DNA of 51,835 nt, taken from assembly GCA_947567595.1 (NCBI GenBank), contig CANOMQ010000029.1, positions 1-51,835 on the forward strand, read 5' to 3'. Made by a program: the position numbers and the translations under genes. Of the stretch, positions 15,536-24,303 are shown piece after piece (positions within the stretch are counted from its first letter, which is position 1; each line of letters opens with the position of its first letter). The DNA is from an uncultured Lachnospiraceae bacterium (GTDB lineage: Bacteria; Bacillota; Clostridia; Lachnospirales; Lachnospiraceae). The notes beneath the pieces were generated by a model. The model saw only the letters and a list, made by a program, of their open reading frames with translations, ran no database searches and was not told the DNA's origin.

Positions 15536-16736
15536 ATTTATTGACCATCAACTTAATCATCGCATCATTGAGCCCCTTTACCGTGAGCTTATACATCGGG
15601 AAAATCTCCTTTACGGCAGTCTCCGCCTCACGCCACGGCGCCCTGCCCGGCGCCATTTTCGGGTTCATCCAAACGACCTTTTTATAATGCCGCTTCACAA
15701 GCTGTAGCCACTGGTAGCCGGAAAGCCCGCCGTTTGGCCCCCTGTAGTTTCCGGTGTCCGAATACAGTTCCTCCGGCGCCATTGCCGCATCGCCGACAAT
15801 AATCACCTTGTAATCACTGTCCGCATTGCGAAACAGCCATTCCGTGTCAATCCAGTCGCCGTTCTCGCATTCCGGCGTCTTATACAGCTTGGAGTATATA
15901 CAATTATGGAAATAGTAGACCTTCACATCTTTAAAATGGTTTGACTTATTGACCGACTGAAACAAATCATTCATCAACCTTGTATACGGAATCATCGTCC
16001 CGCCCGAGTCCATTAACAGCATCAGCTTAACAGCATTTTTTCTTGGACGCATCATTTCGATTTGCAGATAACCGCCGTTGTTGCAGGTCTTGTCAATCGT
16101 CGTGTCAATGTCAAGCTCCGTCTTTGGAATGTCAAGCTTTGTCGAAAACTGGCGGAGTCTTCGTAGTGCCATCTGAAACTGCCGGTTGTCAATCACCTTG
16201 TCGTCGCGAAAATCCTTGTACTTTCTTGCGCCGATTACGGCAAATGCCGACTGATACCCCGTCGCGCCGCCCACGCGCACGCCGCCCACGTTGCCGCCCG
16301 TATTGCCAAACTGCGTCTTTCCCATCGTGCCAATCCAAAAATTGCCGCCGTTATGCTCCTCATTTTGGTCTTTCAGGCGCTCTTTGAACTTCTCCTCCAC
16401 GTCGTCCTTGTCCACACTGATTTCCTCAATCTGATTGAGCCAGTGCTTCTCCTCCTCGTGCAAAAGCTCCGTCATCTCCGGCTTATCCAGCCATGCGAGC
16501 ATATTTTTGCCGACCTCGTTCTCGCTCATAATCCCTTTAAAGCATTCCTCAAACGCCATATCAAATTTGTCAAATTCTGTCTCACTTTTAACCAATATCA
16601 TACGCGAAACATAGTAAAACTGCGTCAGCGAGCTTTCACAAAGCCCTTGATTGAGCGCGTCCTGAAGCGTGAGCCACTCACTGAGCGTCACGTCAAGTCC
16701 TTTATTTTTTAACGTATAGAAAAATTTTGAAAACAT
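15534..16736 (-). CDS. VWA-domain protein (CoxE-like), partner of the MoxR ATPase
   Basis: 400 residues. The N-terminal half is helical and charged. The C-terminal half is a von Willebrand A-like domain with LMLLMDSGGTMIPY (about residue 245), a MIDAS-like motif that is altered from DxSxS. The protein ends with the KVVWMNPK and WREAETAVKEIFPMY segments seen in CoxE/YeaD2-type proteins. MoxR ATPases commonly pair with VWA proteins to remodel or metallate a target complex. Here the ATPase gene sits 64 bp upstream in the same operon. The client is unknown. Confidence 0.8.
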   Translation of the reverse strand: MFSKFFYTLKNKGLDVTLSEWLTLQDALNQGLCESSLTQFYYVSRMILVKSETEFDKFDMAFEECFKGIMSENEVGKNMLAWLDKPEMTELLHEEEKHWLNQIEEISVDKDDVEEKFKERLKDQNEEHNGGNFWIGTMGKTQFGNTGGNVGGVRVGGATGYQSAFAVIGARKYKDFRDDKVIDNRQFQMALRRLRQFSTKLDIPKTELDIDTTIDKTCNNGGYLQIEMMRPRKNAVKLMLLMDSGGTMIPYTRLMNDLFQSVNKSNHFKDVKVYYFHNCIYSKLYKTPECENGDWIDTEWLFRNADSDYKVIIVGDAAMAPEELYSDTGNYRGPNGGLSGYQWLQLVKRHYKKVVWMNPKMAPGRAPWREAETAVKEIFPMYKLTVKGLNDAMIKLMVNK

Positions 16737-16800
16737 CCGCGTTCCTCTGCTTTTATCATATAACTGTTACAATCATCCCATATGAAATCTCCGAACCTGA

Positions 16801-17619
16801 TTACAGATTTTTCATATTTTTAACGGTTTCCAAATCCTCGTCCTTTTTTACGACAACACCCACAAACGGAAGCTTTTCACGCAGCGTATCCGCAGAAATC
16901 CCTCCAATCTGCAAGGCATTAATCCAGTCAATCAGCTCTGATGTACTCGGTTTTTTGCGAATGTCACGCATTGCGCGGATATCATAAAACACCTGCATTG
17001 CGCCGCGCATTAAATTCTCCTCCACATCAGGATAATGCGTCTTGATAATCTCCTCCATCAGCGCCTCGTCGGGGAAATCAATATAGTGGAAAATACACCT
17101 TCTAAGGAACGCGTCCGGCAGCTCCTTCTCGGCGTTTGATGTGATAATCACAATCGGTCTGTGCTTTGCCTTTACGGTGCGCTTTGTCTCATGGATATAA
17201 AATTCCATCTGGTCTAGCTCCCAAAGCAAATCGTTTGGAAATTCCAAATCCGCCTTGTCAATCTCGTCAATCAGAAGCACCACCTGCTCCTCGCTCTCAA
17301 ACGCCTCCCCAAGCTTGCCAAGCTTGATGTACCTTGCAATGTCGTCAACGCCCTCCTCGCCAAACTGCCCGTCATATAGCCTTTGGATTGTATCATACAT
17401 GTACAGACCGTCCTGCGCCTTCGTCGTTGATTTGACGTTCCATATTATCAGCCGCTTTCCAAGCGAATTTGCCACCGCCTGCGCAAGCATTGTCTTGCCT
17501 GTGCCCGGCTCGCCCTTGATTAACAGGGGCTTTTTTAGCGCGATTGCCACATTCACGCTCGCCAAAAGCTCCTCGCTTGCCACATAATCCTGCGTACTGT
17601 TAAATGCTGTGTTCACCAT
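16801..17619 (-). CDS. MoxR-family AAA+ ATPase
   Basis: 272 residues; ATG at 17619 with GGAGGATATG overlapping the end of gpsA, one base after its stop. Walker A GEPGTGKT (residues 36-43), Walker B VVLLIDEIDKAD, sensor 1 IVIITSNAEKELPDAF and arginine finger FLRRC. MoxR proteins act as chaperone-like ATPases with a VWA partner, here the next gene. Its position between gpsA and the terminator suggests co-expression with lipid and ribosome-assembly genes. The client is not identifiable. Confidence 0.88.
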   Translation of the reverse strand: MVNTAFNSTQDYVASEELLASVNVAIALKKPLLIKGEPGTGKTMLAQAVANSLGKRLIIWNVKSTTKAQDGLYMYDTIQRLYDGQFGEEGVDDIARYIKLGKLGEAFESEEQVVLLIDEIDKADLEFPNDLLWELDQMEFYIHETKRTVKAKHRPIVIITSNAEKELPDAFLRRCIFHYIDFPDEALMEEIIKTHYPDVEENLMRGAMQVFYDIRAMRDIRKKPSTSELIDWINALQIGGISADTLREKLPFVGVVVKKDEDLETVKNMKNL

Positions 17620-17620
17620 T

Positions 17621-18655
17621 TTATTTCATATCCTCCATATTTTCATTCCATTGTGCGTCGCCGACCAGTTCTATCTTTTTGTCCCGAAGCATTAAATCCC
17701 TCACTGCCTCGGCTGCATTCTTTTTTTGGAACAGCACTTCGTTGACCTGCTCAATAATCGGAAGCTCCACATCGTATTTCTTTGCAAGCCCCATCGCCGC
17801 CTTTGCCGAGAAAACGCCTTCGACAACCATCTTGACCTCGTCCATCGCCTCTTCCATTGTCTTGCCCTGTCCGATTAAAATGCCTGCACGCCTGTTTCTG
17901 CTGTGCATGCTTGCGCAGGTGACAATCAAATCACCGATACCCGAAAGGCCACAGAAGGTCTCAAACTTTCCGCCCATCGCAATCCCAAGTCTTGCAATCT
18001 CCGCAATGCCGCGCGTAATCAGCGCTGCCTTCGTGTTGTCGCCATATCCAAGCCCGTCCGCAATGCCCGCTGCAAGCGCGACGACATTCTTAAGCGCCGC
18101 CCCAAGCTCAATGCCAAGCACGTCAGGACTTGTATATACGCGGAACACATCGCTCATAAACACGTTTTGGATATACTCCGCCGTTTTCCGCGAGCCTGCA
18201 CCGACCACGATGGTCGTGGGAATGCCCCTTCCGACCTCCTCCGCGTGGGAAGGTCCCGAGAGCACCGCGACATCTGCCTGCGGGATTTCGTCCTCAATCA
18301 CCTGCGAAAGCGTCATCAGCGTTTGTTCCTCAATGCCCTTTGCCACATTGACAATGATTTGTCCCGAAGCCGCAAACGCCTTCATCTGATGTGCCGTGCT
18401 TCTTGTAAACGCTGACGGAACCGCAAGCACAAGAAGCTCCTTGTCCGCCATCGCCTGCTCCAAATCCGTCGTAAAGCACATATCCCCGGCAAGCTTTACG
18501 CCCGGCAGCTTCTCCTTCTGCTCATGCTCCCTGTTTAACATCTCGATTTCCTGTTCCAAAGCTGACCACACGGTAATTGCATGACCGTTGTTGTGCAACA
18601 GTACGGACAGCGCAATCCCCCAGCTTCCCGCGCCGATAATTCCAATGTTCGCCAT
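17621..18655 (-). CDS. gpsA: NAD(P)+-dependent glycerol-3-phosphate dehydrogenase
   Basis: 344 residues from the ATG at 18655 (MANIGIIGAGSWG). Two GTGs at 18664 and 18667 are closer to AAAGGAG and could be used instead. Makes sn-glycerol-3-phosphate from dihydroxyacetone phosphate for phospholipid synthesis. The Rossmann glycine motif GAGSWG, the conserved SGPSHAEEVGRG, the catalytic lysine in GAALKNVVALAAG and the CGLSGIGDLIVTC block are all present. It follows plsY, whose enzyme uses its product. Confidence 0.95.
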   Translation of the reverse strand: MANIGIIGAGSWGIALSVLLHNNGHAITVWSALEQEIEMLNREHEQKEKLPGVKLAGDMCFTTDLEQAMADKELLVLAVPSAFTRSTAHQMKAFAASGQIIVNVAKGIEEQTLMTLSQVIEDEIPQADVAVLSGPSHAEEVGRGIPTTIVVGAGSRKTAEYIQNVFMSDVFRVYTSPDVLGIELGAALKNVVALAAGIADGLGYGDNTKAALITRGIAEIARLGIAMGGKFETFCGLSGIGDLIVTCASMHSRNRRAGILIGQGKTMEEAMDEVKMVVEGVFSAKAAMGLAKKYDVELPIIEQVNEVLFQKKNAAEAVRDLMLRDKKIELVGDAQWNENMEDMK

Positions 18656-18679
18656 TCTTATCACCACGCTCCTTTCCGA

Positions 18680-19327
18680 TTATTTATTTTCTTTTTTTGT
18701 CAAATAAGTCTTTCGTTCTTCTCCACGCAGCAGCCTTTTGATATTTTCCCTATGCCCCCAAAACGCAAGTGCCGCCAAAAGCACTGTCACAAGATAAAGC
18801 TCATACAACGCCCCCTGCGACATGCCAAATACGCCAAGTTGCCCGAACACAACCATCTCCGCAATCAGCAGAAGCTCCGTCACAAGCGAGCCAAGCGACA
18901 CATAATGCGTTGTAAAAAAAATCGTCAGAAAGCTTATCGCCTGCGGAAGAACCATATATGGGTGGAAAAACACTATCAGTCCTGCCGTGCACGCAATCCC
19001 TTTTCCACCCTTAAATCCTAGATAGCAGGGAAAATTGTGCCCAAGCACCGTACCTGCTGCGGCATAGATTGCCAAAAGGTACAGTATGTCACCATAGCGC
19101 TCCCGGAACAACAGGCGCACCACCATCATCGCAAGCCCTGTCTTTAGCATATCACAAAGCAGTACGATAATGCCCGCCTTCTTCCCCAAAACACGCAGCG
19201 AATTTGTCGTGCCTGCATTCCCGCTTCCGTACTTGCGGATATCAATCCCGTGCAGTCTCCCGTAAATATACGCGGTCTGAAAGCACCCAAACACATAGCC
19301 AATCAGTAAGCACACCAACCGTATCAT
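18680..19327 (-). CDS. plsY: Acyl-phosphate glycerol-3-phosphate acyltransferase
   Basis: 215 residues, an integral membrane enzyme that moves an acyl group from acyl-phosphate to glycerol-3-phosphate, the first step of phospholipid synthesis in most bacteria. The three conserved loops are visible: GSGNAGTTN, GHNFPCYLGFKGGKG and HRENIKRLLRGEERK, separated by hydrophobic helices. It lies between der and gpsA. Confidence 0.95.
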   Translation of the reverse strand: MIRLVCLLIGYVFGCFQTAYIYGRLHGIDIRKYGSGNAGTTNSLRVLGKKAGIIVLLCDMLKTGLAMMVVRLLFRERYGDILYLLAIYAAAGTVLGHNFPCYLGFKGGKGIACTAGLIVFFHPYMVLPQAISFLTIFFTTHYVSLGSLVTELLLIAEMVVFGQLGVFGMSQGALYELYLVTVLLAALAFWGHRENIKRLLRGEERKTYLTKKENK

Positions 19328-19379
19328 GCAAAAATACCTTGCCTTTCGATTTATTTATTTTTCGTCTGAGGATAAAAAT

Positions 19380-20717
19380 TTATTTTTCATCCTTGCGTTC
19401 CCTGATAATGAATTTTAACGGCGTCCCCTTAAACCCAAACGCCTCCCTTATCTTATTCTCAAGGTATCTTGTATAAGAAAAATGCATAAGCTCCTTATCA
19501 TTCACAAACACGACAAACGTCGGCGGCTTGACCCCCGCCTGCGTCGTATAATAAATTTTAAGCCGTTTTCCCTTGTCCGAGGGCGGCTGCTGCAGCGCGA
19601 CTGCCTCCGTGACAATCTCGTTGACTACTCCGGTCGAAATACGCATGGACTGATTTGCTATCACCATGTCAATCGTATCAAACAGCTTTCCAATCCGCTG
19701 TCCTGTCACCGCCGAAATAAAGACAATCTCCGCATACGTCATAAACGAAAGTGTGTTGCGGATTTTCTCCGTAAAGCGGTAAATCGTCTTGTCGTCCTTC
19801 TCAACCGCGTCCCACTTGTTGACCGCCACAATAATGCCCTTGCCTCTGTCGTGCGCGATTCCCGCAATCTTTGCGTCCTGTTCCGTCACACCCTCCGTCG
19901 CGTCAATCATTAAAATCACCACGTCCGCGCGCTCTACCGCACTGACCGTACGGATAATCATATAACGCTCCAGCTCTTCCTTAATTTTATTCTTTCTGCG
20001 AAGCCCTGCTGTGTCAATAAACACATACTCCTTGCCGTGATACTTGATTTCCGTGTCAATCGCGTCCCTTGTCGTTCCCGCGATTTCGGACACAATCACC
20101 CTGTTCTCGCCTGTAATCTTATTGATAATCGAGGATTTCCCCACATTGGGCTTACCTACAATCGCAATGCGCGGGCGCTCATCCTCCTGCGCGTCAACCG
20201 CTTCCTTATCAAACAAATCCGTCACGGCATCCAACATTTCGCCAAAACCCAGCTTGTTTGCCGCAGAAACCGCATGCGGCTCGCCGATTCCGAGATTATA
20301 AAACTCGTACACATCTGCCTCGTATTTCGCAAAGCTGTCCACCTTATTCACCACAAGCACGACAGGTTTTCGGCTTCGCCGCAGCATATCCGCAACCTTC
20401 GCGTCCGCGTCAACAAGCCCCTGCTTCACATCGACGAGAAAAATAATCACATCTGCCGTGTCAATTGCAATCTGTGCCTGCTCCCGCATTTGCGAAAGAA
20501 TGATGTCCTTACTGTCCGGCTCAATGCCGCCTGTATCAATCAATGTAAAATTCCAGTTCAGCCAGTTGATGTCCGTATAAATCCTGTCCCTTGTGATACC
20601 GGGCGTATCCTTTACAATTGATATTTTTTCGCCCGCAAGCGCGTTAAACAGCGTAGACTTTCCCACATTGGGACGACCGACCACTGCGACAATCGGTTTC
20701 TTTGTGCTTGTTTCCAT
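19380..20717 (-). CDS. der: Ribosome assembly GTPase Der (EngA)
   Basis: 445 residues with two tandem GTPase domains and a C-terminal KH-like domain, as in Der, needed for 50S subunit maturation. First domain: [21 protein letters not shown] and NKVD. Second domain: [21 protein letters not shown] and NKWD. The C-terminus ends with [18 protein letters not shown] and [10 protein letters not shown]. Length is normal. It follows the DUF512 gene at a spacing of 29 bp. Confidence 0.97.
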   Translation of the reverse strand: METSTKKPIVAVVGRPNVGKSTLFNALAGEKISIVKDTPGITRDRIYTDINWLNWNFTLIDTGGIEPDSKDIILSQMREQAQIAIDTADVIIFLVDVKQGLVDADAKVADMLRRSRKPVVLVVNKVDSFAKYEADVYEFYNLGIGEPHAVSAANKLGFGEMLDAVTDLFDKEAVDAQEDERPRIAIVGKPNVGKSSIINKITGENRVIVSEIAGTTRDAIDTEIKYHGKEYVFIDTAGLRRKNKIKEELERYMIIRTVSAVERADVVILMIDATEGVTEQDAKIAGIAHDRGKGIIVAVNKWDAVEKDDKTIYRFTEKIRNTLSFMTYAEIVFISAVTGQRIGKLFDTIDMVIANQSMRISTGVVNEIVTEAVALQQPPSDKGKRLKIYYTTQAGVKPPTFVVFVNDKELMHFSYTRYLENKIREAFGFKGTPLKFIIRERKDEK

Positions 20718-20746
20718 TCCATAAACTCCGTTTCTATTCTATAATC

Positions 20747-22090
20747 CTATACTCCATTCCAATCCAATACCGCGTCAACAAAATCCTTTCCGCTTGATTT
20801 TACAATATCTACCGGAACTTGTAAAGCCTTTTCAAGCGCTTCGACCGTCATATCGTCAAGGAACACACGTTCACCGCTCTTTAAGACATTCTGCGGCAAA
20901 AGCAGCCGCTCCCCTAAATCCTGCCCCGTAAGCTGTGCCTCCAAATCCTGTCCCGTAAGCAGCCCCGACACCGTTATCAGCTCCCCGAAAAAGTCATTTC
21001 GTATCGGGTAAACCATGATTTGGACAAACTCAAAAGCCGCCATGACCGCGTCCGCCATTTCCTTAATATACGGATAGGCAAGCTTTCCCGTCGCAATGGA
21101 GAGCGTCCTTTTTTTCCTGCCTGCAATCCGTTTATGACTGCGCTTTGCCTGTGCAAGCGCCTGCGCAAATTCATCTAACAAAAGCCGTATCATGCCGACA
21201 CCGTTTTCCAGTTGCAGATACCCGTCATAGCGCGCCTCCTCGGGCAGCTCCTCCTGCGCCAAAATATACCACTCGTCACTTGCATGGACAAAATGCAGAC
21301 CGTATTCGGGGTAAAGCCTGTCCTGCCATTTGTGAATGACCGCAAGCACCGCCCTTGCGTCCTCCCTCGTAAACGGCTCTAGCGGATAAAGCCCCTCCCT
21401 GTACTTGGAAAGCCCCACCGGAACAACCGATACACTCTCAAGGTTTGGCAGATACTGCGACAAATCCTGAATGCTGCGCTCTAGCTCCTCCCCGTCGTTG
21501 ACACCTTTACAAAGCACAATCTGCCCGTTCATGGTAATCCCCGCCCGCGCAAGCCGCCACGCCTTTTCGAGTGCCTCCCCCGCAAAACGGTTGTTGAGCA
21601 TTTTGCAGCGAAGCGCCGGATTGGTCGTCTGAAAGGACACGTTAATCGGTGAAAGGTGATATCGGATAATACGCTCAATATCGTCGTCCGACAGATTGGT
21701 GAGCGTCACGTAATTTCCTTGTAAAAAAGAAAGCCTTGTGTCATCGTCCTTAAAATAAAGTGTGTCACGCATTCCCTTCGGCATTTGGTCGATAAAGCAG
21801 AAAATGCATTTGTTGTGACAGGAGCGGTAATCATCCATCAGCCCGTTTTCAAAGGAAATTCCCAAATCCTCATCATAATCCTTATCAATTTCCAAAAGCC
21901 ATTCCTCGCCCGACTTTTTGCGGATTAACACCTCAATATACTCGTCCTGCGTATAATACTGATAGTCAAAAATATCCTCAATTTTGTTACCGTTGATTTC
22001 AAGAAGCGTATCGCCCGCCTCAATTTCAAGTTCTTCGGCAATACTTCCCGGTTCCACGGTCTGTATGACATGCAAATGCTGCTTTTTCAT
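20747..22090 (-). CDS. DUF512 family radical-SAM protein with PDZ-like N-terminus
   Basis: 447 residues. An N-terminal PDZ-like segment (EPGSIAEELEIEAGDTLLEI) is followed by an iron-sulfur motif CHNKCIFC (C91, C95, C98), a radical-SAM-like domain, and a C-terminal DUF512 domain with TVSGLLTGQDL. AAAGGAATTTTGGA precedes the ATG. The family is widespread in Clostridia next to der, and I know of no established function. It is the first gene of the operon leading to plsY and gpsA. Confidence 0.88.
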   Translation of the reverse strand: MKKQHLHVIQTVEPGSIAEELEIEAGDTLLEINGNKIEDIFDYQYYTQDEYIEVLIRKKSGEEWLLEIDKDYDEDLGISFENGLMDDYRSCHNKCIFCFIDQMPKGMRDTLYFKDDDTRLSFLQGNYVTLTNLSDDDIERIIRYHLSPINVSFQTTNPALRCKMLNNRFAGEALEKAWRLARAGITMNGQIVLCKGVNDGEELERSIQDLSQYLPNLESVSVVPVGLSKYREGLYPLEPFTREDARAVLAVIHKWQDRLYPEYGLHFVHASDEWYILAQEELPEEARYDGYLQLENGVGMIRLLLDEFAQALAQAKRSHKRIAGRKKRTLSIATGKLAYPYIKEMADAVMAAFEFVQIMVYPIRNDFFGELITVSGLLTGQDLEAQLTGQDLGERLLLPQNVLKSGERVFLDDMTVEALEKALQVPVDIVKSSGKDFVDAVLDWNGV

Positions 22091-22133
22091 TCCAAAATTC
22101 CTTTATATTTCCTTGTTTTATGATACGAACCAC

Positions 22134-22269
22134 GTAACAGTCAGCCTTTGGCTTCCTGTTACAGACATCAAGCCATGCAAAACCACTTCGTGGTGGCTTG
22201 ATGTATCTCAACCACTACGCTGTTTCACGAACTTTGCAGCAAGTGCAAAGTTCTGAGCTGAACTGTTAC
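22134..22269. repeat. 136-bp palindromic structured element (MITE-like or RNA element)
   Basis: Terminal inverted repeats GTAACAGTCAGC (22134-22145) and GCTGAACTGTTAC (22257-22269) bracket three internal hairpins: GTAACAG/CTGTTAC (22134-22162), ACATCAAGCCA/TGGCTTGATGT with inner CCAC/GTGG (22165-22204), and a perfect 10-bp GAACTTTGCA/TGCAAAGTTC (22229-22253). The first hairpin and the long-range pairing compete for the same left arm. It sits between the divergent DUF512 and prs genes, outside the prs promoter. No target-site duplication is obvious. Confidence 0.7.
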
Positions 22270-22297
22270 TAATCACGCTCATTATACTAGAAATTTC

Positions 22298-22326
22298 TTG
22301 ACGTGTCACTACCTGAATGTTATAAA
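22298..22326 (+). promoter_or_regulatory. Sigma-A promoter of prs
   Basis: TTGACG (22298-22303), 17-bp spacer, TATAAA (22321-22326). About 40 bp before the prs start, with AAAGGAACG as ribosome binding site. Confidence 0.75.
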
Positions 22327-22365
22327 ATATAAATATATGGAACTAGAAAGAAAGGAACGAAAAAA

Positions 22366-23556
22366 ATGCCCCATTTAGATGAACTTAAGAACGCACTGCC
22401 CGTGGCACCCCTAAAGCTTATGGTTTTGGACAGCGCGGCAGAGCTTGGCAGTAAGGTAAACGACTATCTTGTTGATTACCGCCACAGAGAAAAAAATGCA
22501 TATATCAATGATCCTGCGTTTCAGGGATATGTGGAAAACAATTATCTGTTTCGCTTTTCTACACCGCGCTTTAACAGCGGGGAAGGAAAGGCTGTTTTGG
22601 CGGAAACCGTCCGCGGTAAGGATTTATTTATCCTTGTTGATGTGTGTAACCACAGCCTGACCTACAAAATGCAAGGTTATGTAAACCATATGTCCCCTGA
22701 TGACCATTATCAGGATTTAAAACGCGTGATTGCTGCGACGAACGGCAAAGCACACCGTGTCAATGTCATTATGCCCTTTTTGTATGAAGGACGCCAGCAC
22801 AGACGTTCGGGAAGGGAAAGTCTTGACTGCGCATACGCGTTTGAGGAGCTTTCCAATATGGGTGTCAGCAATTTCATCACGTTTGACGCCCACGACCCGC
22901 GTATCCAAAACGCCGCACCCCTGACCGGATTTGACAATTTCACCGCGCACTATCAGTTTACGCGCGCGCTCCTGCGCTCCGAAAAGGACTTGGTGCTGGA
23001 CAAGGATCATATTATTGTCATTTCTCCCGATGAGGGTGCGCTTGACCGTGCAATTTATTTTTCCAGTGTCATCGGCGCCGACACCGGAATGTTTTACAAA
23101 CGCCGTGATTATTCAACGATTGTCGGCGGAAAAAACCCGATTGTCGCGCATGAATTTTTGGGAAATGATATTGAAGGGAAGGATATTATCATTATCGACG
23201 ACATGATTTCCTCTGGTGACAGTATGATTGATACTTCAAGACAGTTAAAGGCAATGAAGGCAAAGCGCGTGTTTATCTGCACGACCTTCGGACTGTTTAC
23301 AAACGGACTTACCGCTTTTGATAAGGCATATGAGGACGGCGTGTTTGACAAGGTTATCACCACCAATTTAAGCTACCGTCCGCCCGAGCTTCTGACAAAG
23401 CCTTATTATATGGAGGCGGACATGAGCAAATTCGTGGCATCCATCATCAACTTCATGAACCACGACCTCTCTATGGAAATCGTATCGACACCGACCGAGC
23501 GGATTCAGCGGATTATTGAGCTTTATAATGATGATATGGAGATTTATCAGGTATAA
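22366..23556 (+). CDS. prs: Ribose-phosphate diphosphokinase (PRPP synthetase)
   Basis: 396 residues, longer than the ~315 of the classical enzyme, as in a Clostridial variant with extended N-terminus and internal loops. Makes PRPP from ribose-5-phosphate and ATP for nucleotide, histidine and NAD synthesis. The PRPP-binding loop DIIIIDDMISSGDS (about residues 273-286) is clear, as are VNVIMPFLYEGRQHRR and FDAHDPRIQN, which correspond to the ATP- and metal-binding segments. Monocistronic, on the plus strand, with its own promoter. No clear terminator follows. Confidence 0.92.
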   Translation: MPHLDELKNALPVAPLKLMVLDSAAELGSKVNDYLVDYRHREKNAYINDPAFQGYVENNYLFRFSTPRFNSGEGKAVLAETVRGKDLFILVDVCNHSLTYKMQGYVNHMSPDDHYQDLKRVIAATNGKAHRVNVIMPFLYEGRQHRRSGRESLDCAYAFEELSNMGVSNFITFDAHDPRIQNAAPLTGFDNFTAHYQFTRALLRSEKDLVLDKDHIIVISPDEGALDRAIYFSSVIGADTGMFYKRRDYSTIVGGKNPIVAHEFLGNDIEGKDIIIIDDMISSGDSMIDTSRQLKAMKAKRVFICTTFGLFTNGLTAFDKAYEDGVFDKVITTNLSYRPPELLTKPYYMEADMSKFVASIINFMNHDLSMEIVSTPTERIQRIIELYNDDMEIYQV

Positions 23557-23599
23557 AAAGCAAAAATATGCAGGAAAAATGCCAATGCGCTTCCTTTGG

Positions 23600-23932
23600 T
23601 TATCCCAAGTGAAGTTCATTGGCAAAAATTCCTTCATAATCCTGCAACTCATGAAACATGCCATCAACAATGACCGTTCCAGCCTGTATTCGGTAAATCA
23701 TGATAAATGCATGTCTTTGCATTCTTATTTTACGATACCCATATTTTGCCAGCAGTGGATTGTCACACACCTTCAAGGAGTCTGCCACAACAGACAACCG
23801 CTTTTTTGTTTCCTTGGCGTCTGCAAGAATTGCTTTTGCTGCCTGACTGTTTTTCAATATATTCATTGTATAATCAACATACCTGTCCAGTCTATGTTTT
23901 GCAGGCGGCATAATAATCACTCTATAAGCCAT
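23600..23932 (-). CDS. RelE/ParE-type toxin
   Basis: 110 residues from the ATG at 23932, which overlaps the upstream antitoxin gene by 11 bases. Typical fold signature: MAYRVIIMPPAKHRLDRYVDY, a helical hairpin, then GYRKIRMQRHAFIMIYRI, as in RelE/ParE proteins where basic residues of the central strands contact ribosome-bound mRNA or gyrase. Which target applies cannot be told from sequence. The coupling with the antitoxin gene is the main supporting context. Confidence 0.75.
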   Translation of the reverse strand: MAYRVIIMPPAKHRLDRYVDYTMNILKNSQAAKAILADAKETKKRLSVVADSLKVCDNPLLAKYGYRKIRMQRHAFIMIYRIQAGTVIVDGMFHELQDYEGIFANELHLG

Positions 23933-24152
23933 ATTTCTTACCGATTTCATCAAGCGCCTTGTCGAAATCCTCTCCCTCCCCGTTCTGATAACAGCTTCTT
24001 GACTGCTCAAGCTCCGATAGGATTTCCTTTCCGCTTAACGGTTTAAACGGATTATCCTTGCAGTAATTCATCAATAAATAACGCTGTATCTCTGCCTGTC
24101 GTTCCTCTGGTATCGTTGACAGCAGTGCCAAATTCGCCTCAAGTGTACTCAT
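23922..24152 (-). CDS. Antitoxin of the RelE/ParE pair
   Basis: 76 residues from the ATG at 24152 (GGAGGCGTATAAA before it). Starts MSTLEANLALLSTIPEERQ; predicted all-helical with an acidic C-terminal half (GEGEDFDKALDEIG) of the kind that wraps the toxin. It overlaps the toxin start by 11 bases. I do not recognise the exact DNA-binding family. A palindrome over the promoter -35 box (24217-24227) suggests autorepression. Confidence 0.68.
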   Translation of the reverse strand: MSTLEANLALLSTIPEERQAEIQRYLLMNYCKDNPFKPLSGKEILSELEQSRSCYQNGEGEDFDKALDEIGKKYGL

Positions 24153-24199
24153 TTTATACGCCTCCAATCACCACGGCATTCCCCGCCTGTCCTAATTTC

Positions 24200-24228
24200 A
24201 TCATAAAACAATTCCCTGCACGGTGCAA
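24200..24228 (-). promoter_or_regulatory. Promoter and operator of the toxin-antitoxin pair
   Basis: Minus-strand TTGCAC (24223-24228), 17-bp spacer, TATGAT (24200-24205). The 11-bp palindrome TGCACGGTGCA (24217-24227) overlaps the -35 box and is a likely site for autoregulation by the antitoxin. Confidence 0.55.
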
Positions 24229-24235
24229 GCCATAA

Positions 24236-24270
24236 ATACAGGGGACACTTTTTCATCATGCCCCCTGTAT
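24236..24270 (-). terminator. Hairpin downstream of tyrS
   Basis: Perfect 9-bp stem ATACAGGGG/CCCCTGTAT starting ~33 bp past the tyrS stop. The T-run after it is weak. Confidence 0.55.
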
Positions 24271-24303
24271 CACATGCATTCTCCAATAACGGATTACATA
24301 ACA

